A DNA stretch of 64,000 nt from Anaerohalosphaeraceae bacterium (GCA_021108375.1 JAIORA010000012.1:186001-250000); one strand, 5' to 3'. Shown: positions 8,144 to 17,237, counted from the first letter of the stretch. Notes: a model not told the origin generated them from the sequence alone. Numbers and translations are program-made.

Positions 8144-9486
8144 AAGTTCTCAATTACGATACGGTACTGAAAGCAGCATTGAGAGACAGGCCCCAGAAAG
8201 CTTCTGACAACATCTGCGTGCGAAAGAAAAATAGCCCGTCAGAAAGTATTAAGGTTTCGGTTATACTGCTGGATTGGTCATGCAGGGAACGGTTCATCGC
8301 TCTTGATTGGCTTAAATGTCAAGATGTTCCTAGGGACTGCTATGAATTAATCTGGGTGGAATTGTATGACAGAACAGCCCCTGAAGTAATTGAGTGTGCT
8401 GACGTATTTATTACTTGCGGCCAGCGTGGAATGTATAACAAGCATATAGGTTATAATGCAGGACTTTTGAATGCTGCGGGGCACATTATAGTGATATGTG
8501 ACAGTGATGCGGTTTATCCGCCGGATTTTATCCGTTCTGTAATAATTTTTTTTTATCCGAATGAAGAGGTGTCTGCACAGCCTTTGGTGCTCATGCATTA
8601 TGAGTTAAGAACATCAGCGATTTATCCAGATAATCTGGCCAAGACCGATGAACTTAAGGATGAGAAATGGAACTGGTGGCCGCTGAATCCCAATGCTGGT
8701 GCCTGTATGTCTGTAAGGCGGGAGGATGCAATCCGGTTTGGTGGGTTTGATGAACATAAATCGTATAGCGGTTATCTGTGCGGGCCGTATGATTTGGGCT
8801 GGAGAATGGTAAATGCTGGAATTAAGGAGATATGGCACGATACGTCTACAGTGCTGTGGCATTTTGCACATCCTGATCCTGTAGGGGTCAATGGAATGGC
8901 TCCGAGCCTAAGGCGAATGTTTGAAAATACCTATCCGCATGTGGATCTGCACGCACTTACCGCCGTGGAAGCATTTAGTACAGGGCAATTGCTTCCGCGG
9001 AAGGAAAATTTGGAAATTTGGAAATTGCGATTGAGCAGACGAAAAATTGGGACACGATTCGAGGGGAAGTATGCCAGCATGACAGGGCAGCGTGGTTTTT
9101 CACGAAGGCGAATTTTTTGTTTGAGGATTGGGCTTTTTGTGGGTATATTGAGGGCGGCTATAAAGACAAATATGAAGCAGTTATTATATCCGATTATTAA
9201 GAAGATGCTCGGCAAAAAGGTATGGGGAAAAGTTCGTACCATCAAACAGCAGTACTTGGCATTAAAAGATGTTGACCCGAACAATCCAAGGATTGTCGCA
9301 GTTTATGAACAGTTAAATATCATTGCCTATCAGGGTTTTTTTTATGGCCTACCACAATCGCTTGGAAAAGTCGACTTCCGTGATAGCAGGCAACTTGAAA
9401 ATCCTCTTATCATCAGGGCAGAAAGTATTGCCATGGTAAAAAAACAAATTAACCTCCAGCTTAGAAATGTCGGATTGAGCCAATGA
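8140..9486 (+). CDS. GT2-type glycosyltransferase with one shared module
   Basis: A 448-residue family 2 glycosyltransferase, clearly paralogous to the N-terminal half of its upstream neighbour: VSVILLDWSCRERF opens the fold, ICDSDAVYPPDF holds the DxD metal site near residue 124, and NAGACMSV and CGPYDLGWRM match the neighbour's motifs. A basic, partly hydrophobic segment near 315-360 could touch the membrane. One shared module closes the protein at about 385-438. It overlaps both the previous stop and the next start by 4 bases, so translation is probably coupled across three genes. It is expected to add one sugar to the same glycan; the sugar is unknown. Confidence 0.85.
   Translation: MKVLNYDTVLKAALRDRPQKASDNICVRKKNSPSESIKVSVILLDWSCRERFIALDWLKCQDVPRDCYELIWVELYDRTAPEVIECADVFITCGQRGMYNKHIGYNAGLLNAAGHIIVICDSDAVYPPDFIRSVIIFFYPNEEVSAQPLVLMHYELRTSAIYPDNLAKTDELKDEKWNWWPLNPNAGACMSVRREDAIRFGGFDEHKSYSGYLCGPYDLGWRMVNAGIKEIWHDTSTVLWHFAHPDPVGVNGMAPSLRRMFENTYPHVDLHALTAVEAFSTGQLLPRKENLEIWKLRLSRRKIGTRFEGKYASMTGQRGFSRRRIFCLRIGLFVGILRAAIKTNMKQLLYPIIKKMLGKKVWGKVRTIKQQYLALKDVDPNNPRIVAVYEQLNIIAYQGFFYGLPQSLGKVDFRDSRQLENPLIIRAESIAMVKKQINLQLRNVGLSQ
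9292..9453 (+). repeat. Shared module copy 10 (GT2)
   Basis: Core YEQLNIIAYQGFFYGLPQSL then GKVDFRDS, LIIRAESIAMVKKQI closing. Last copy; none of the cluster proteins after this gene carries it. Confidence 0.8.
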
Positions 9487-11354
9487 AAATAAGACCGCAT
9501 ATTCATATATCAGGAAAGTTTTTTGTTCTGGTCTCATTATTTATAGCTGGCATGCTTAGTGGCAGGGATATTCTGCTACTTTGCTGTAAGCAGTTCCCAC
9601 ATCTCTATTCAGTTGTGGATGTGCCAAGGCAGACATTTGAGGAAATATACTGTTATATGCCGATGCTCAATAATTTTTCAGTTTCGGAGATATTCTCTTT
9701 TTTATCCATGCACCCTTCGCAAATGAGTGTATATATAACAATGATTGTTGAAGGTGTAATTTTTAAATGGTTGTGTTTTTCCAATGTTGATGTATTTTTA
9801 TTTGTTTCACATCTGGTATTTCCACTCTGTTCATTCTGGCTGGTGTTCGCAATCTATAAAAGGTATCTGTCTAGGTGGTGGGCACTACTACTGGCTTTTT
9901 GGGGGATTACTTTTTATTGCAACTTCTCACTGTTTGGCTATCTGTTCGGTGTGATAGACAATCCTGCAGACATAATTAACTCCGCCAGTTTAAGCCCTCT
10001 GGAGATTATTCGTACTCCTTTTCCGGCTTTTTCATTTTTTGCTTTTATACTATGTTTCTATATTTCCAGCAGAAGCTATAAAATATCACAGCGGAAATAT
10101 GCTCTGCTTACTATTTTGTGGTCGCTGAACGCCTATATATATATGGTAAATTTCATTGCAGGTGTTATGTTTTGGTTCATGTTCATTGTCTTTAGTAAAT
10201 ATATAGCCGAGAAGGGCTTTAATGTCAAAGCGATTGCAAAAACAGTGTTCATAAATGCGGCTATCATGACTATTATAGTTAGTCCTTTGTTTATGAAGTT
10301 TTTTTTCAATACTACTACGGACATGCAAATCATCGCCAATCTTGGGATGTACCATCGGGACGTAGGCCTTGTTTTTGGCCACTGGGGCTTTTTCGTTACA
10401 TACTTACTACCCATAATACTGGTAATTTTGGTAATAAGGATATACTGTGCTGACTATTATGAGTTGTGGTACAGGTTTATGCCCGTAATAATAATGGTTG
10501 GCGTTGAACTTGTCATGCTCAATCTTCATCTGCTACTTGGCTCGTTCTTTCATACACAGTTGTTTTCGATACGGATAGGCAATTATTTCCTACTGTATCT
10601 ATATTTTGTGCCAATTATTTATTTTTTCTCTGTGCCGTTTAAGTCGCTGTTTCATAATACAGATAGGCAAAAATTTGCTACTGTCTTTCATGATTTTTTC
10701 AGAAACTATGTCATCAAATACAAAATTGCTATATCACTTGTCTGTATCGTTTTAACTTCTGTGCATATTGTTTGTTCAAATATGAGATATTATGAACACA
10801 ACAAGTGTTCCCAATTACGGATGAAATCGGTATATGACAATTTTGGGTCTTTGACTTCTGTCGGGGATGGAACTGTAATTTCACAGGACTTACCGGTCAA
10901 TCTGTTGCTACCAGCATTGTCGGTGAATGGTTCGCTATTTATAAATTCATTCAACAATCTGGTTCAAACGGATCAGATATTGGACAGGCTTACGCTCTAT
11001 GCACGGATATTTAACTGGAGTTCAGACCGTTTTCTCGCATTTATGATGCCGGGAAAAACAATTGACGGTTTGTATACTGAGAATGATTTTGTCTTTTCAC
11101 AGAAGGTTTTTGAAAGTGGCTTTGGGTATTGGCTGGCATGGCATTCTCGCAAGATGAACATCGATCAGCTGGAAAAATACAGACAGGATTTACTGATAAG
11201 ATTTAATAATATAAATATAAAAGAAGCAGTGAAAAAATATGATTTAACGGTTATTCAAGCGTTTGACGAAATTAATCCGGCAGTGCCTGTGATGCTCCTG
11301 AAGAATGAAAATGGCATGAATCTGTACCTCGTTGATAAGGAAAATAAATCTTGA
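9483..11354 (+). CDS. Large polytopic membrane protein of the glycan cluster
   Basis: A 623-residue protein with about ten to eleven predicted membrane segments in the first 435 residues, for example FFVLVSLFIAGML near the start, WWALLLAFWGITFY, FVTYLLPIILVILVI and ISLVCIVLTSVHIV. A soluble tail of about 190 residues follows. The layout (many helices, then a soluble C-terminus) recalls GT-C glycosyltransferases that use polyprenyl-phosphate sugars outside the membrane. I see no diagnostic acidic motif I can trust, and a polymerase or flippase-like role is also possible. It overlaps the preceding glycosyltransferase by 4 bases. No family is recognised. Confidence 0.6.
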   Translation: MKIRPHIHISGKFFVLVSLFIAGMLSGRDILLLCCKQFPHLYSVVDVPRQTFEEIYCYMPMLNNFSVSEIFSFLSMHPSQMSVYITMIVEGVIFKWLCFSNVDVFLFVSHLVFPLCSFWLVFAIYKRYLSRWWALLLAFWGITFYCNFSLFGYLFGVIDNPADIINSASLSPLEIIRTPFPAFSFFAFILCFYISSRSYKISQRKYALLTILWSLNAYIYMVNFIAGVMFWFMFIVFSKYIAEKGFNVKAIAKTVFINAAIMTIIVSPLFMKFFFNTTTDMQIIANLGMYHRDVGLVFGHWGFFVTYLLPIILVILVIRIYCADYYELWYRFMPVIIMVGVELVMLNLHLLLGSFFHTQLFSIRIGNYFLLYLYFVPIIYFFSVPFKSLFHNTDRQKFATVFHDFFRNYVIKYKIAISLVCIVLTSVHIVCSNMRYYEHNKCSQLRMKSVYDNFGSLTSVGDGTVISQDLPVNLLLPALSVNGSLFINSFNNLVQTDQILDRLTLYARIFNWSSDRFLAFMMPGKTIDGLYTENDFVFSQKVFESGFGYWLAWHSRKMNIDQLEKYRQDLLIRFNNINIKEAVKKYDLTVIQAFDEINPAVPVMLLKNENGMNLYLVDKENKS

Positions 11355-11368
11355 GTAGAGTAAAACAA

Positions 11369-12403
11369 ATGAAAGCGGCTATAATATCGGGTCTGAATTC
11401 ACTTGATGTAAAAACAGTCCCTGTTCCGCAGACAGAGCCTGGATCGGTTATGATAAAGGTTCACAGCTGTGCAATCTGCGGCTCGGATATAAGGATTTTT
11501 AGAACCGGAAACCATCGGGTTAAATATCCGGCGATTATAGGTCATGAAATATCCGGTGAGGTTATTGAGATAGGTGAGGGTGTTAGCCGTTTTAAAATTG
11601 GTGATAAAATAGCCCTTGGCGCAGATGTTCCCTGCGGGCAGTGTTCTTGGTGCTTAAATGGAATGGGTAACTGTTGTGATGAAAACTACGCAGTGGGCTA
11701 TCAGTTTCAGGGTGGCTTTGCTGAAAAATGTTTAATAAAACCAATGGTTGTACAGTATGGCCCGATATGTCATATACCTGACAGAGTAAGTATGGAGCAG
11801 GCATCTCTTGCTGAACCGTTAGCCTGCTGTATTAACGGTTTTGAGCGTGTCGAGTTTAAGGCTGGCAAATCTGTTCTTGTAATAGGGGCTGGACCTATCG
11901 GTCTGTTGTTGTCCCAGACTGCTCGTGCATTTGGTTCTTCTATAACCATGTTGTATGATAATGATCCACAAAGACTAAAAAATTCTCACATTGGCAGACC
12001 AGATTATGTGATAGAAAGCAGTGCTGATTTGATAAAAGAAGTCCAAGAAATAACGGCAGGCAAAGGTGTGGATGTGGTTTTTGTCGCTTGTGCATCTGGA
12101 CAGGCTCAGAAGCTATCTCTCAAGCTTGTTGCTAAACGCGGAAGTGTCAATTTCTTTGGAGGACTGGCAAAGACTGCCGATGATATCGCCATAAGCTCCA
12201 ACGACATTCATTATAAAGAAATATATGTTACTGGCTCACATGGTTCTACTCCCGTACAACACGAACAGGCAATGACCCTTATTGCAGCAAGTAGAATAGA
12301 TGTCGGTCAACTAATAACGCATAGATATTCGTTAGACGATATTGCTGAAGCATTCGAGATTGTTGAGAAAAGGAACGGATTAAAAGTTGTGATAAACCCT
12401 TAA
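11369..12403 (+). CDS. Zinc-dependent medium-chain dehydrogenase (sorbitol/polyol-phosphate dehydrogenase type)
   Basis: An MDR-family oxidoreductase of 344 residues that should interconvert a sugar (phosphate) ketone and its alcohol with NAD(P)H. The catalytic zinc region CAICGSD and GHEISGEV, the structural-zinc cysteines (CGQCSWCLNGMGNCC) and the Rossmann motif VIGAGPIGLL are all present. I start at the ATG at 11369 (MKAAIISG is a typical family start, with GAGTAGAG upstream). A TTG 18 bases earlier, overlapping the previous stop, is the alternative. Its neighbours are an Rpe-like epimerase, a sugar isomerase and two nucleotidyltransferases, which suggests a role in making an activated polyol or unusual sugar. 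TarJ-like ribulose-5-phosphate reductases belong to the same superfamily. Confidence 0.8.
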   Translation: MKAAIISGLNSLDVKTVPVPQTEPGSVMIKVHSCAICGSDIRIFRTGNHRVKYPAIIGHEISGEVIEIGEGVSRFKIGDKIALGADVPCGQCSWCLNGMGNCCDENYAVGYQFQGGFAEKCLIKPMVVQYGPICHIPDRVSMEQASLAEPLACCINGFERVEFKAGKSVLVIGAGPIGLLLSQTARAFGSSITMLYDNDPQRLKNSHIGRPDYVIESSADLIKEVQEITAGKGVDVVFVACASGQAQKLSLKLVAKRGSVNFFGGLAKTADDIAISSNDIHYKEIYVTGSHGSTPVQHEQAMTLIAASRIDVGQLITHRYSLDDIAEAFEIVEKRNGLKVVINP

Positions 12404-12426
12404 TATAGAGGTCGTTTAAAGAAATT

Positions 12427-13134
12427 ATGATTTTGGATAGGAAAGTGAAAATATCAGCATCAATCATGTGTGCCGACTGGATGAATTTGGGGAAAGACAT
12501 TCGTATATTGGAACAAGCAAATGTTGATTATATCCACTATGATATAATGGACGGTTTTTTCTGTCCGGATTATTGCCTCGGTACTAATATCATAAACGTT
12601 ATTAGGCAGAACACGACTATTCCTTCGGATTATCACCTTATGGTGGAAGAGCCATCAAGGATCCTCGATAATTTTGTTCCCAAAGAAGGCGATATCCTCT
12701 CTATCCATTATGAGGCTTGTAGGAATCTGCACAGAGACATCATTAAAATAAAAAGAATGGGGTTTAAGGTAGGTGTTTATCTTAATCCAGCAACTCCAGC
12801 AAGTGTTATAGAATATATTATCGAAGAGATAGACGTTGTTTCAGTGATGACTGTCAATCCCGGTTATTCTGGTCAAAAGCTGGTGCCTCAAACACTCGAC
12901 AAAGTTGTGATGTTGAACGATTGGCGTCGCAGAGAGAAATTCAATTTCGAGATAAGCATAGATGGCAATGTCAATAGTGCCAACGTTCCCAATATGGTCC
13001 GTGCCGGTGCAGATATACTGGTGGGAGGCTCATCGGGATTATTTATAAAAGGCCAGTCACCGATGGAATCCATTTCAAAATTGCGTGGCTATATTAAAGA
13101 TGGACTGAATAATGCAAATAAAACTGGGAATTAA
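12427..13134 (+). CDS. Ribulose-phosphate 3-epimerase family protein
   Basis: A 235-residue TIM barrel of the Rpe family, which epimerises C3 of ketopentose or ketohexose phosphates. Metal-ligand positions are conserved: HYDIMDG near the N-terminus, YHLMV, and SIDGNV in place of the usual EVDGG. VNPGYSGQ matches the family's active-site lid and GGSSGLF its phosphate site. DIMDGFFCPD differs from the usual DVMDGHFVPN, and the context is a glycan cluster, so it may act on a dedicated substrate, such as a ketose phosphate later reduced by the adjacent dehydrogenase, rather than serve the pentose phosphate pathway. Its 3' end overlaps the next gene by 23 bases. Confidence 0.8.
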   Translation: MILDRKVKISASIMCADWMNLGKDIRILEQANVDYIHYDIMDGFFCPDYCLGTNIINVIRQNTTIPSDYHLMVEEPSRILDNFVPKEGDILSIHYEACRNLHRDIIKIKRMGFKVGVYLNPATPASVIEYIIEEIDVVSVMTVNPGYSGQKLVPQTLDKVVMLNDWRRREKFNFEISIDGNVNSANVPNMVRAGADILVGGSSGLFIKGQSPMESISKLRGYIKDGLNNANKTGN

Positions 13135-14020
13135 TACGGGCTTTGCCATTAACCGTTTTACTTCTCCGCAGGAATGGATACCGCTTGTCGGAGAGGTCTT
13201 TGGTATTCGGACGGTTCAGTTCACTGCCGACCTTCTGAATCCTTCATTACCTGATGCAATCATTGATAGCCAGATTCAGACAATAAATGAACTGGCTGAA
13301 CGTTATGGTGTGGAAATAGATTATACCTTTACCAGTGCCTTCACACGGGTTAATCATTTGGCTCATCCTGACCCTGATTTGAGGCAATACTGGCAGGAAT
13401 GGTTTTGTCGGTTTGCAGATATATCAGCCAGGCTCGGTGCCGAGGCCATGGGTAGCCATCTTGCAATTCTTACTGTTAGAGATTATAATGATCCACGGCT
13501 CCGGACAGAACGCTTAGCAGAAGTTATTGATGGTTGGAAAAAGATTGCTGAATACGCATCCGGCAAAGGCTTGAAATATTTAACATGGGAGCCTATGTCG
13601 GTTCCACGTGAGATGGGGCATACGATCAAGGAGGCCAGAAAGCTTCAGTTGTTGCTGAACGAAGATATTGCGATACCAATGAAGCTATGTCTTGACGTAG
13701 ACCATGGAGATGTCGAATCATCCAATCCAGCGGATACCGATCCATATGCGTGGATTAAGGCTTTTGCTCCGGATATTGCGGTAATTCATCTCAAGCAAAC
13801 TTGCGAGGATAAGGGAGGGCATTGGCCGTTCACCAATGAGTACAATAAAAAGGGTAAGGTGACGCCCAAAAAACTTGTAAATGCGATAGAGGAATCTGGT
13901 GTAAGTGATGTAACACTGCTTCTTGAACTGAGTTTCAAGGAGCGAGAGCCTTTTGAGAGTAGAGTTGTTGATGATATAAAGGCATCAGTGGAATACTGGC
14001 AGCCATTTTTATCTGTTTGA
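13112..14020 (+). CDS. Sugar phosphate isomerase/epimerase (xylose-isomerase-like TIM barrel)
   Basis: A 302-residue protein of the AP-endonuclease-2/xylose isomerase-like TIM-barrel superfamily. Likely divalent-metal ligands are seen in order: the Glu of TWEPMSVPRE, Asp/His in CLDVDHGDVE, His in VIHLKQ and Glu in LLLELSF. These enzymes isomerise or epimerise free or phosphorylated sugars. It is the third enzyme of the presumed precursor branch, between the epimerase (23-base overlap) and two nucleotidyltransferases. The exact reaction cannot be predicted from sequence. Confidence 0.7.
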   Translation: MQIKLGINTGFAINRFTSPQEWIPLVGEVFGIRTVQFTADLLNPSLPDAIIDSQIQTINELAERYGVEIDYTFTSAFTRVNHLAHPDPDLRQYWQEWFCRFADISARLGAEAMGSHLAILTVRDYNDPRLRTERLAEVIDGWKKIAEYASGKGLKYLTWEPMSVPREMGHTIKEARKLQLLLNEDIAIPMKLCLDVDHGDVESSNPADTDPYAWIKAFAPDIAVIHLKQTCEDKGGHWPFTNEYNKKGKVTPKKLVNAIEESGVSDVTLLLELSFKEREPFESRVVDDIKASVEYWQPFLSV

Positions 14021-14040
14021 TTTAATATCAGGAAAATGCA

Positions 14041-14838
14041 ATGAAGATTATAATTCCAATGGCCGGCCATTCAAGGCGTTTCAAACAGGCAGGATATGAA
14101 AGGCCAAAACCATTTATAATGATAGACGGCAGACCTGTGATAGAGCTGGTATGCCAGATGTTTTCGCCAGAAGACAAATTTATATTCATCTGTAACAAGG
14201 AACATTTAGCTAACGATGAATACCTCAAGATTCTCAAGTCGATTGTGCGTAATTACCAGATCATCGAGATTGACCCTCATGAGTATGGCCCAACTTATAG
14301 TGTGTTGCAGGCAGCAGATTATATAGGTGATGAGAATGAGCCAATTATCATAAATTACTGCGATTTTCTGATGCAGTGGAATTACAGGCATTTTTTACTC
14401 AAGGCTGCCCAGCATGATGGAGCTATTCCGGTTTTCCGAGGTTTACATCCAGCTTCGTATGGAGACACTTATTATGCTTATATAAAAGCAAATGAGAAGC
14501 TTGAAATGATAGAACTTCGCGAGAAGGCTTCGTTTACCAATGATAGGATTAGTGAATTTGCTTCGACCGGAACTTACTATATAGACAGCTGGAAAACTTT
14601 TGTTATATATGCGAATAAGTTAATGGAAACCAGTCTGGAATCAAATGTTGAGTATTATTGTAGCCTGCTTTTCAACTACATGGTTCGTGATGGCAAAAAT
14701 ATATGCTTGTTCGAGGTGGACAAATTTATATGTCTGGGTACTCCAAGTGATATTGAGGAGTATATTTTCTGGGCGGAATATTTTCTTAAAGATGTGAAAA
14801 CTATCAACAATAGTTATATTTATAGGGCAAGAGGATGA
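14041..14838 (+). CDS. Sugar-phosphate nucleotidyltransferase (first of a pair)
   Basis: A 265-residue NTP-transferase fold protein that should activate a sugar or polyol phosphate as an NDP derivative. The nucleotide-binding N-terminus IIPMAGHSRRF and the PKPFI motif are present, YGPTYSVLQAAD lines the base pocket, and NYCDF supplies the metal-binding aspartate. The second half has the usual E-K (ELREKASF) and TGTYY motifs. The base (CTP, dTTP or GTP) cannot be told from sequence. It overlaps the next gene, a paralogue, by 4 bases (ATGA). Confidence 0.75.
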   Translation: MKIIIPMAGHSRRFKQAGYERPKPFIMIDGRPVIELVCQMFSPEDKFIFICNKEHLANDEYLKILKSIVRNYQIIEIDPHEYGPTYSVLQAADYIGDENEPIIINYCDFLMQWNYRHFLLKAAQHDGAIPVFRGLHPASYGDTYYAYIKANEKLEMIELREKASFTNDRISEFASTGTYYIDSWKTFVIYANKLMETSLESNVEYYCSLLFNYMVRDGKNICLFEVDKFICLGTPSDIEEYIFWAEYFLKDVKTINNSYIYRARG

Positions 14839-15725
14839 CAAATCTTATTCCGATGGCCGGAAAGGGCAATCGTTTCTTTCAAGAGCAGTATAATGTACCC
14901 AAACCTTTTGTACCTGTCTTAGGCAATCCTATGTTCATAAGTGCGATAAATTCCTTTCCTGCCGCAGATAAATATATATTTATCTGCCTTGATGAACATC
15001 TACGCAGATACAAAGTTAGGGAAATGGTTAATAAAATTGTTGCCGACCATAGTATCATCACGGTCGATAGAATAACACAGGGACCTGCGTGTACTTGCCT
15101 TTTAGCTAAGGATATGTTTGATCTTGAAGATGGCCTGTTCATTGCTTCCTGTGACTATCAGATGATCTATGACAGGAATGCTTATCAAAAATTGCTTGAT
15201 GATGAGAGTATCGATGTGATTGTCTGGACTTTTAGAATTGGAACTGTAAAAAAAGCCAACCCCAACGCTTTTGCTTATTGCCGTATTGAAGATAATCGTG
15301 TTGTTGAGATAGTCGAAAAGCAAACCATAAGTGATATGCCATATCTTGACCCTGCGGTTGTTGGTTCATTTACATACCGAAAAGCTCGTTCTTTTGTACA
15401 CGGAGCACAAAAGATGATCGAAAAGAATATCCATGTCAACAATGAGTTCTATGTGGCCACAAGTATAAATCAGCTTATTGAGGAAGGCCTTAATGTAGTT
15501 GCTTTCGAGGTGGATAAGTACATATCATTTGGTAATCATGTAGAATTGATGTTCTTTCAATACTGGCAAGAGTATTTTGATTGTGCGGAAAATTCACCAT
15601 ATTTTATTAATAACATATTAAAGAGGCGATGTGATGCATGTGGACTCCAAACCGGAATTGTCGATAGTACTTCCGTGTTACAACGAAAGTCGCAACATTC
15701 CGATAGTGGTTCAAAGGCTATCTAA
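14835..15725 (+). CDS. Sugar-phosphate nucleotidyltransferase (second of a pair), with out-of-frame tail
   Basis: Paralogue of the previous gene: LIPMAGKGNRF, PKPFV, QGPACTCLLAKD, SCDYQ and VGSFTYR line up with its motifs. It should activate a second sugar or polyol phosphate, or work together with its neighbour. The family-like sequence ends near NNILKR (about residue 264). The last 30 or so residues are a reading of the next gene's first 92 bases in another frame and look unlike a conserved domain, so the original stop may have been lost. The annotated end is therefore the first in-frame stop, not a confident domain boundary. Confidence 0.7.
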   Translation: MTNLIPMAGKGNRFFQEQYNVPKPFVPVLGNPMFISAINSFPAADKYIFICLDEHLRRYKVREMVNKIVADHSIITVDRITQGPACTCLLAKDMFDLEDGLFIASCDYQMIYDRNAYQKLLDDESIDVIVWTFRIGTVKKANPNAFAYCRIEDNRVVEIVEKQTISDMPYLDPAVVGSFTYRKARSFVHGAQKMIEKNIHVNNEFYVATSINQLIEEGLNVVAFEVDKYISFGNHVELMFFQYWQEYFDCAENSPYFINNILKRRCDACGLQTGIVDSTSVLQRKSQHSDSGSKAI

Positions 15726-16401
15726 ACTCCGTTCTGAGGTTGATTTCGAGCTTATTCTCGTCAATAATGGTTCGGTTGATGATTCTTGTAGCGTGCTGGA
15801 GCAAGTAATAAGTGAATATGGCGAATTTGTTCGTGTGGTTACAATCGAAAAGAATCTTGGCTATGGACATGGCATTTTAACAGGCCTTCAGCAAGCTCGT
15901 GCAGACGTACTGGCCTACAGCCATGCTGATATTCAAACCCCGCCGGAAGACGTTATCAAGGCTTATAATCTTTTTAGATTAAACATTTCTAATAATGCCG
16001 GTGTTCTTGTTAAGGGCTTACGAGTAAATAGACGTAAAGAGGAACATTTGTTTACACGTTATCTTAGTGTTGTTTCAGCTCTAATACTAGGATATAATAT
16101 GGATGACATTAATGGTCAGCCGAAGGTTTTTTCAAGGATTCTCCTAGAATATTTGATAAGGGCACCGAAGGATTTTGCATTTGATGTATATCTGATGTAT
16201 GTTGGCCAGCTTATAGGCTTGAAACTTGTTACTTTCCCCGTCGATTTTGGTAGAAGGGTACATGGCGAGTCAAACTGGTCATCGGGCTTTGTAAAAAAAT
16301 ACCAAACCATATTGGGGTATTTGTTAAGTATATTAAAAATGGGAATAAAACACAGACTGTTTCGCCGTATCAAACCAGTTTTTAGCTCTCATAACCTTTG
16401 A
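15634..16401 (+). CDS. GT2 glycosyltransferase, dolichyl/polyprenyl-phosphate sugar synthase type
   Basis: A 255-residue family 2 glycosyltransferase of the DPM1/DPG-synthase type: LSIVLPCYNESRNI, ILVNNGSVDDS, KNLGYGHGILTGL and SHADIQTPPED (DxD-like). Such enzymes transfer a sugar to polyprenyl phosphate for later use outside the membrane, which would suit the large membrane protein encoded earlier. I choose the ATG at 15634, with AAGAGG 7 bases upstream; a GTG lies just before it. It overlaps the preceding gene by 92 bases, unusually long for this compact cluster. No membrane segments are evident, unlike GtrB-type members. Confidence 0.8.
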   Translation: MHVDSKPELSIVLPCYNESRNIPIVVQRLSKLRSEVDFELILVNNGSVDDSCSVLEQVISEYGEFVRVVTIEKNLGYGHGILTGLQQARADVLAYSHADIQTPPEDVIKAYNLFRLNISNNAGVLVKGLRVNRRKEEHLFTRYLSVVSALILGYNMDDINGQPKVFSRILLEYLIRAPKDFAFDVYLMYVGQLIGLKLVTFPVDFGRRVHGESNWSSGFVKKYQTILGYLLSILKMGIKHRLFRRIKPVFSSHNL

Positions 16402-16424
16402 TTTTTAATGATAGGACAGACTTA

Positions 16425-17237
16425 ATGAAAAGACCGTTATTATTAGGCAAGAAGTTTTGTGGAAATGAAACACACACATTTTCTTCGCCGGATGTAGCAG
16501 TTAAAGTCAGGCAAAACATTCTTGATGGTAAAAACCGTAATCTCGAATATCTGTTAAAAAAAAGATTCAGTTGGATGAATTCATATATTGAGCCAGACCA
16601 TAAAGGGCTGGAACTGGGTTGTGGCATGGGGCTTTTAAAGTGGTATATTAATGCCAGTAATTTAATTCTAACTGATGTTGAGCAACACCCTTGGGTTAAT
16701 AAAAAAGTAGATGCACTAGATATGTGTTTTGATAATTCCTCGATGGACTACATTGTTTCCAGCAATATGATACATCATATTGCCCAACCGCACCGTTTTT
16801 TCGCTGAATGTTCACGTGTTTTGAAAGATAGGGGCAAATTAATAATCCAGGATGTCAACGCCTCTTTTCTACTTCGTCTTATGATGAACATTCTGAACCA
16901 CGAAAGTTACTGTTATGATGTGGATGTCTTTGACAGAGATTCAATATGCAATGATCCTGCCGATCCATGGTCTAGCAACAACGCGGTGCCGAATATGCTT
17001 TTTGATAATATAGAAAAATTTGAGAACAAATTTCCATTTCGAATAATCCATAACCATTATGCGGAGTGTTTAGTCTGGCCGCTTTCTGGTGGGATTGCCG
17101 GTTTTGCAAAAACAACTTGGATACCAACAATAATATTAAAAATAGCAAACAAGCTCGATCAGTTACTGATTATGGTTTCGAAAAACACATTTGCACTTCA
17201 AAGGCAGATAGTGCTGGAGAATGTAAAACAGGGTTAA
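16425..17237 (+). CDS. Class I SAM-dependent methyltransferase
   Basis: A 271-residue protein with a Methyltransf_11-like core: GLELGCGMGLLKW (SAM glycine loop), LTDVEQ (acidic residue for the ribose), ALDMCFDNSSMDYIVSSNMI and the VLKDRGKLIIQDV strand. It probably methylates a sugar or a lipid-linked intermediate of this glycan. I start at the ATG at 16425 with AGGA 8 bases upstream; an in-frame TTG at 16398 overlapping the previous stop is possible. The C-terminal third is hydrophobic (LVWPLSGGIAGF) and could associate with the membrane. Confidence 0.7.
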   Translation: MKRPLLLGKKFCGNETHTFSSPDVAVKVRQNILDGKNRNLEYLLKKRFSWMNSYIEPDHKGLELGCGMGLLKWYINASNLILTDVEQHPWVNKKVDALDMCFDNSSMDYIVSSNMIHHIAQPHRFFAECSRVLKDRGKLIIQDVNASFLLRLMMNILNHESYCYDVDVFDRDSICNDPADPWSSNNAVPNMLFDNIEKFENKFPFRIIHNHYAECLVWPLSGGIAGFAKTTWIPTIILKIANKLDQLLIMVSKNTFALQRQIVLENVKQG

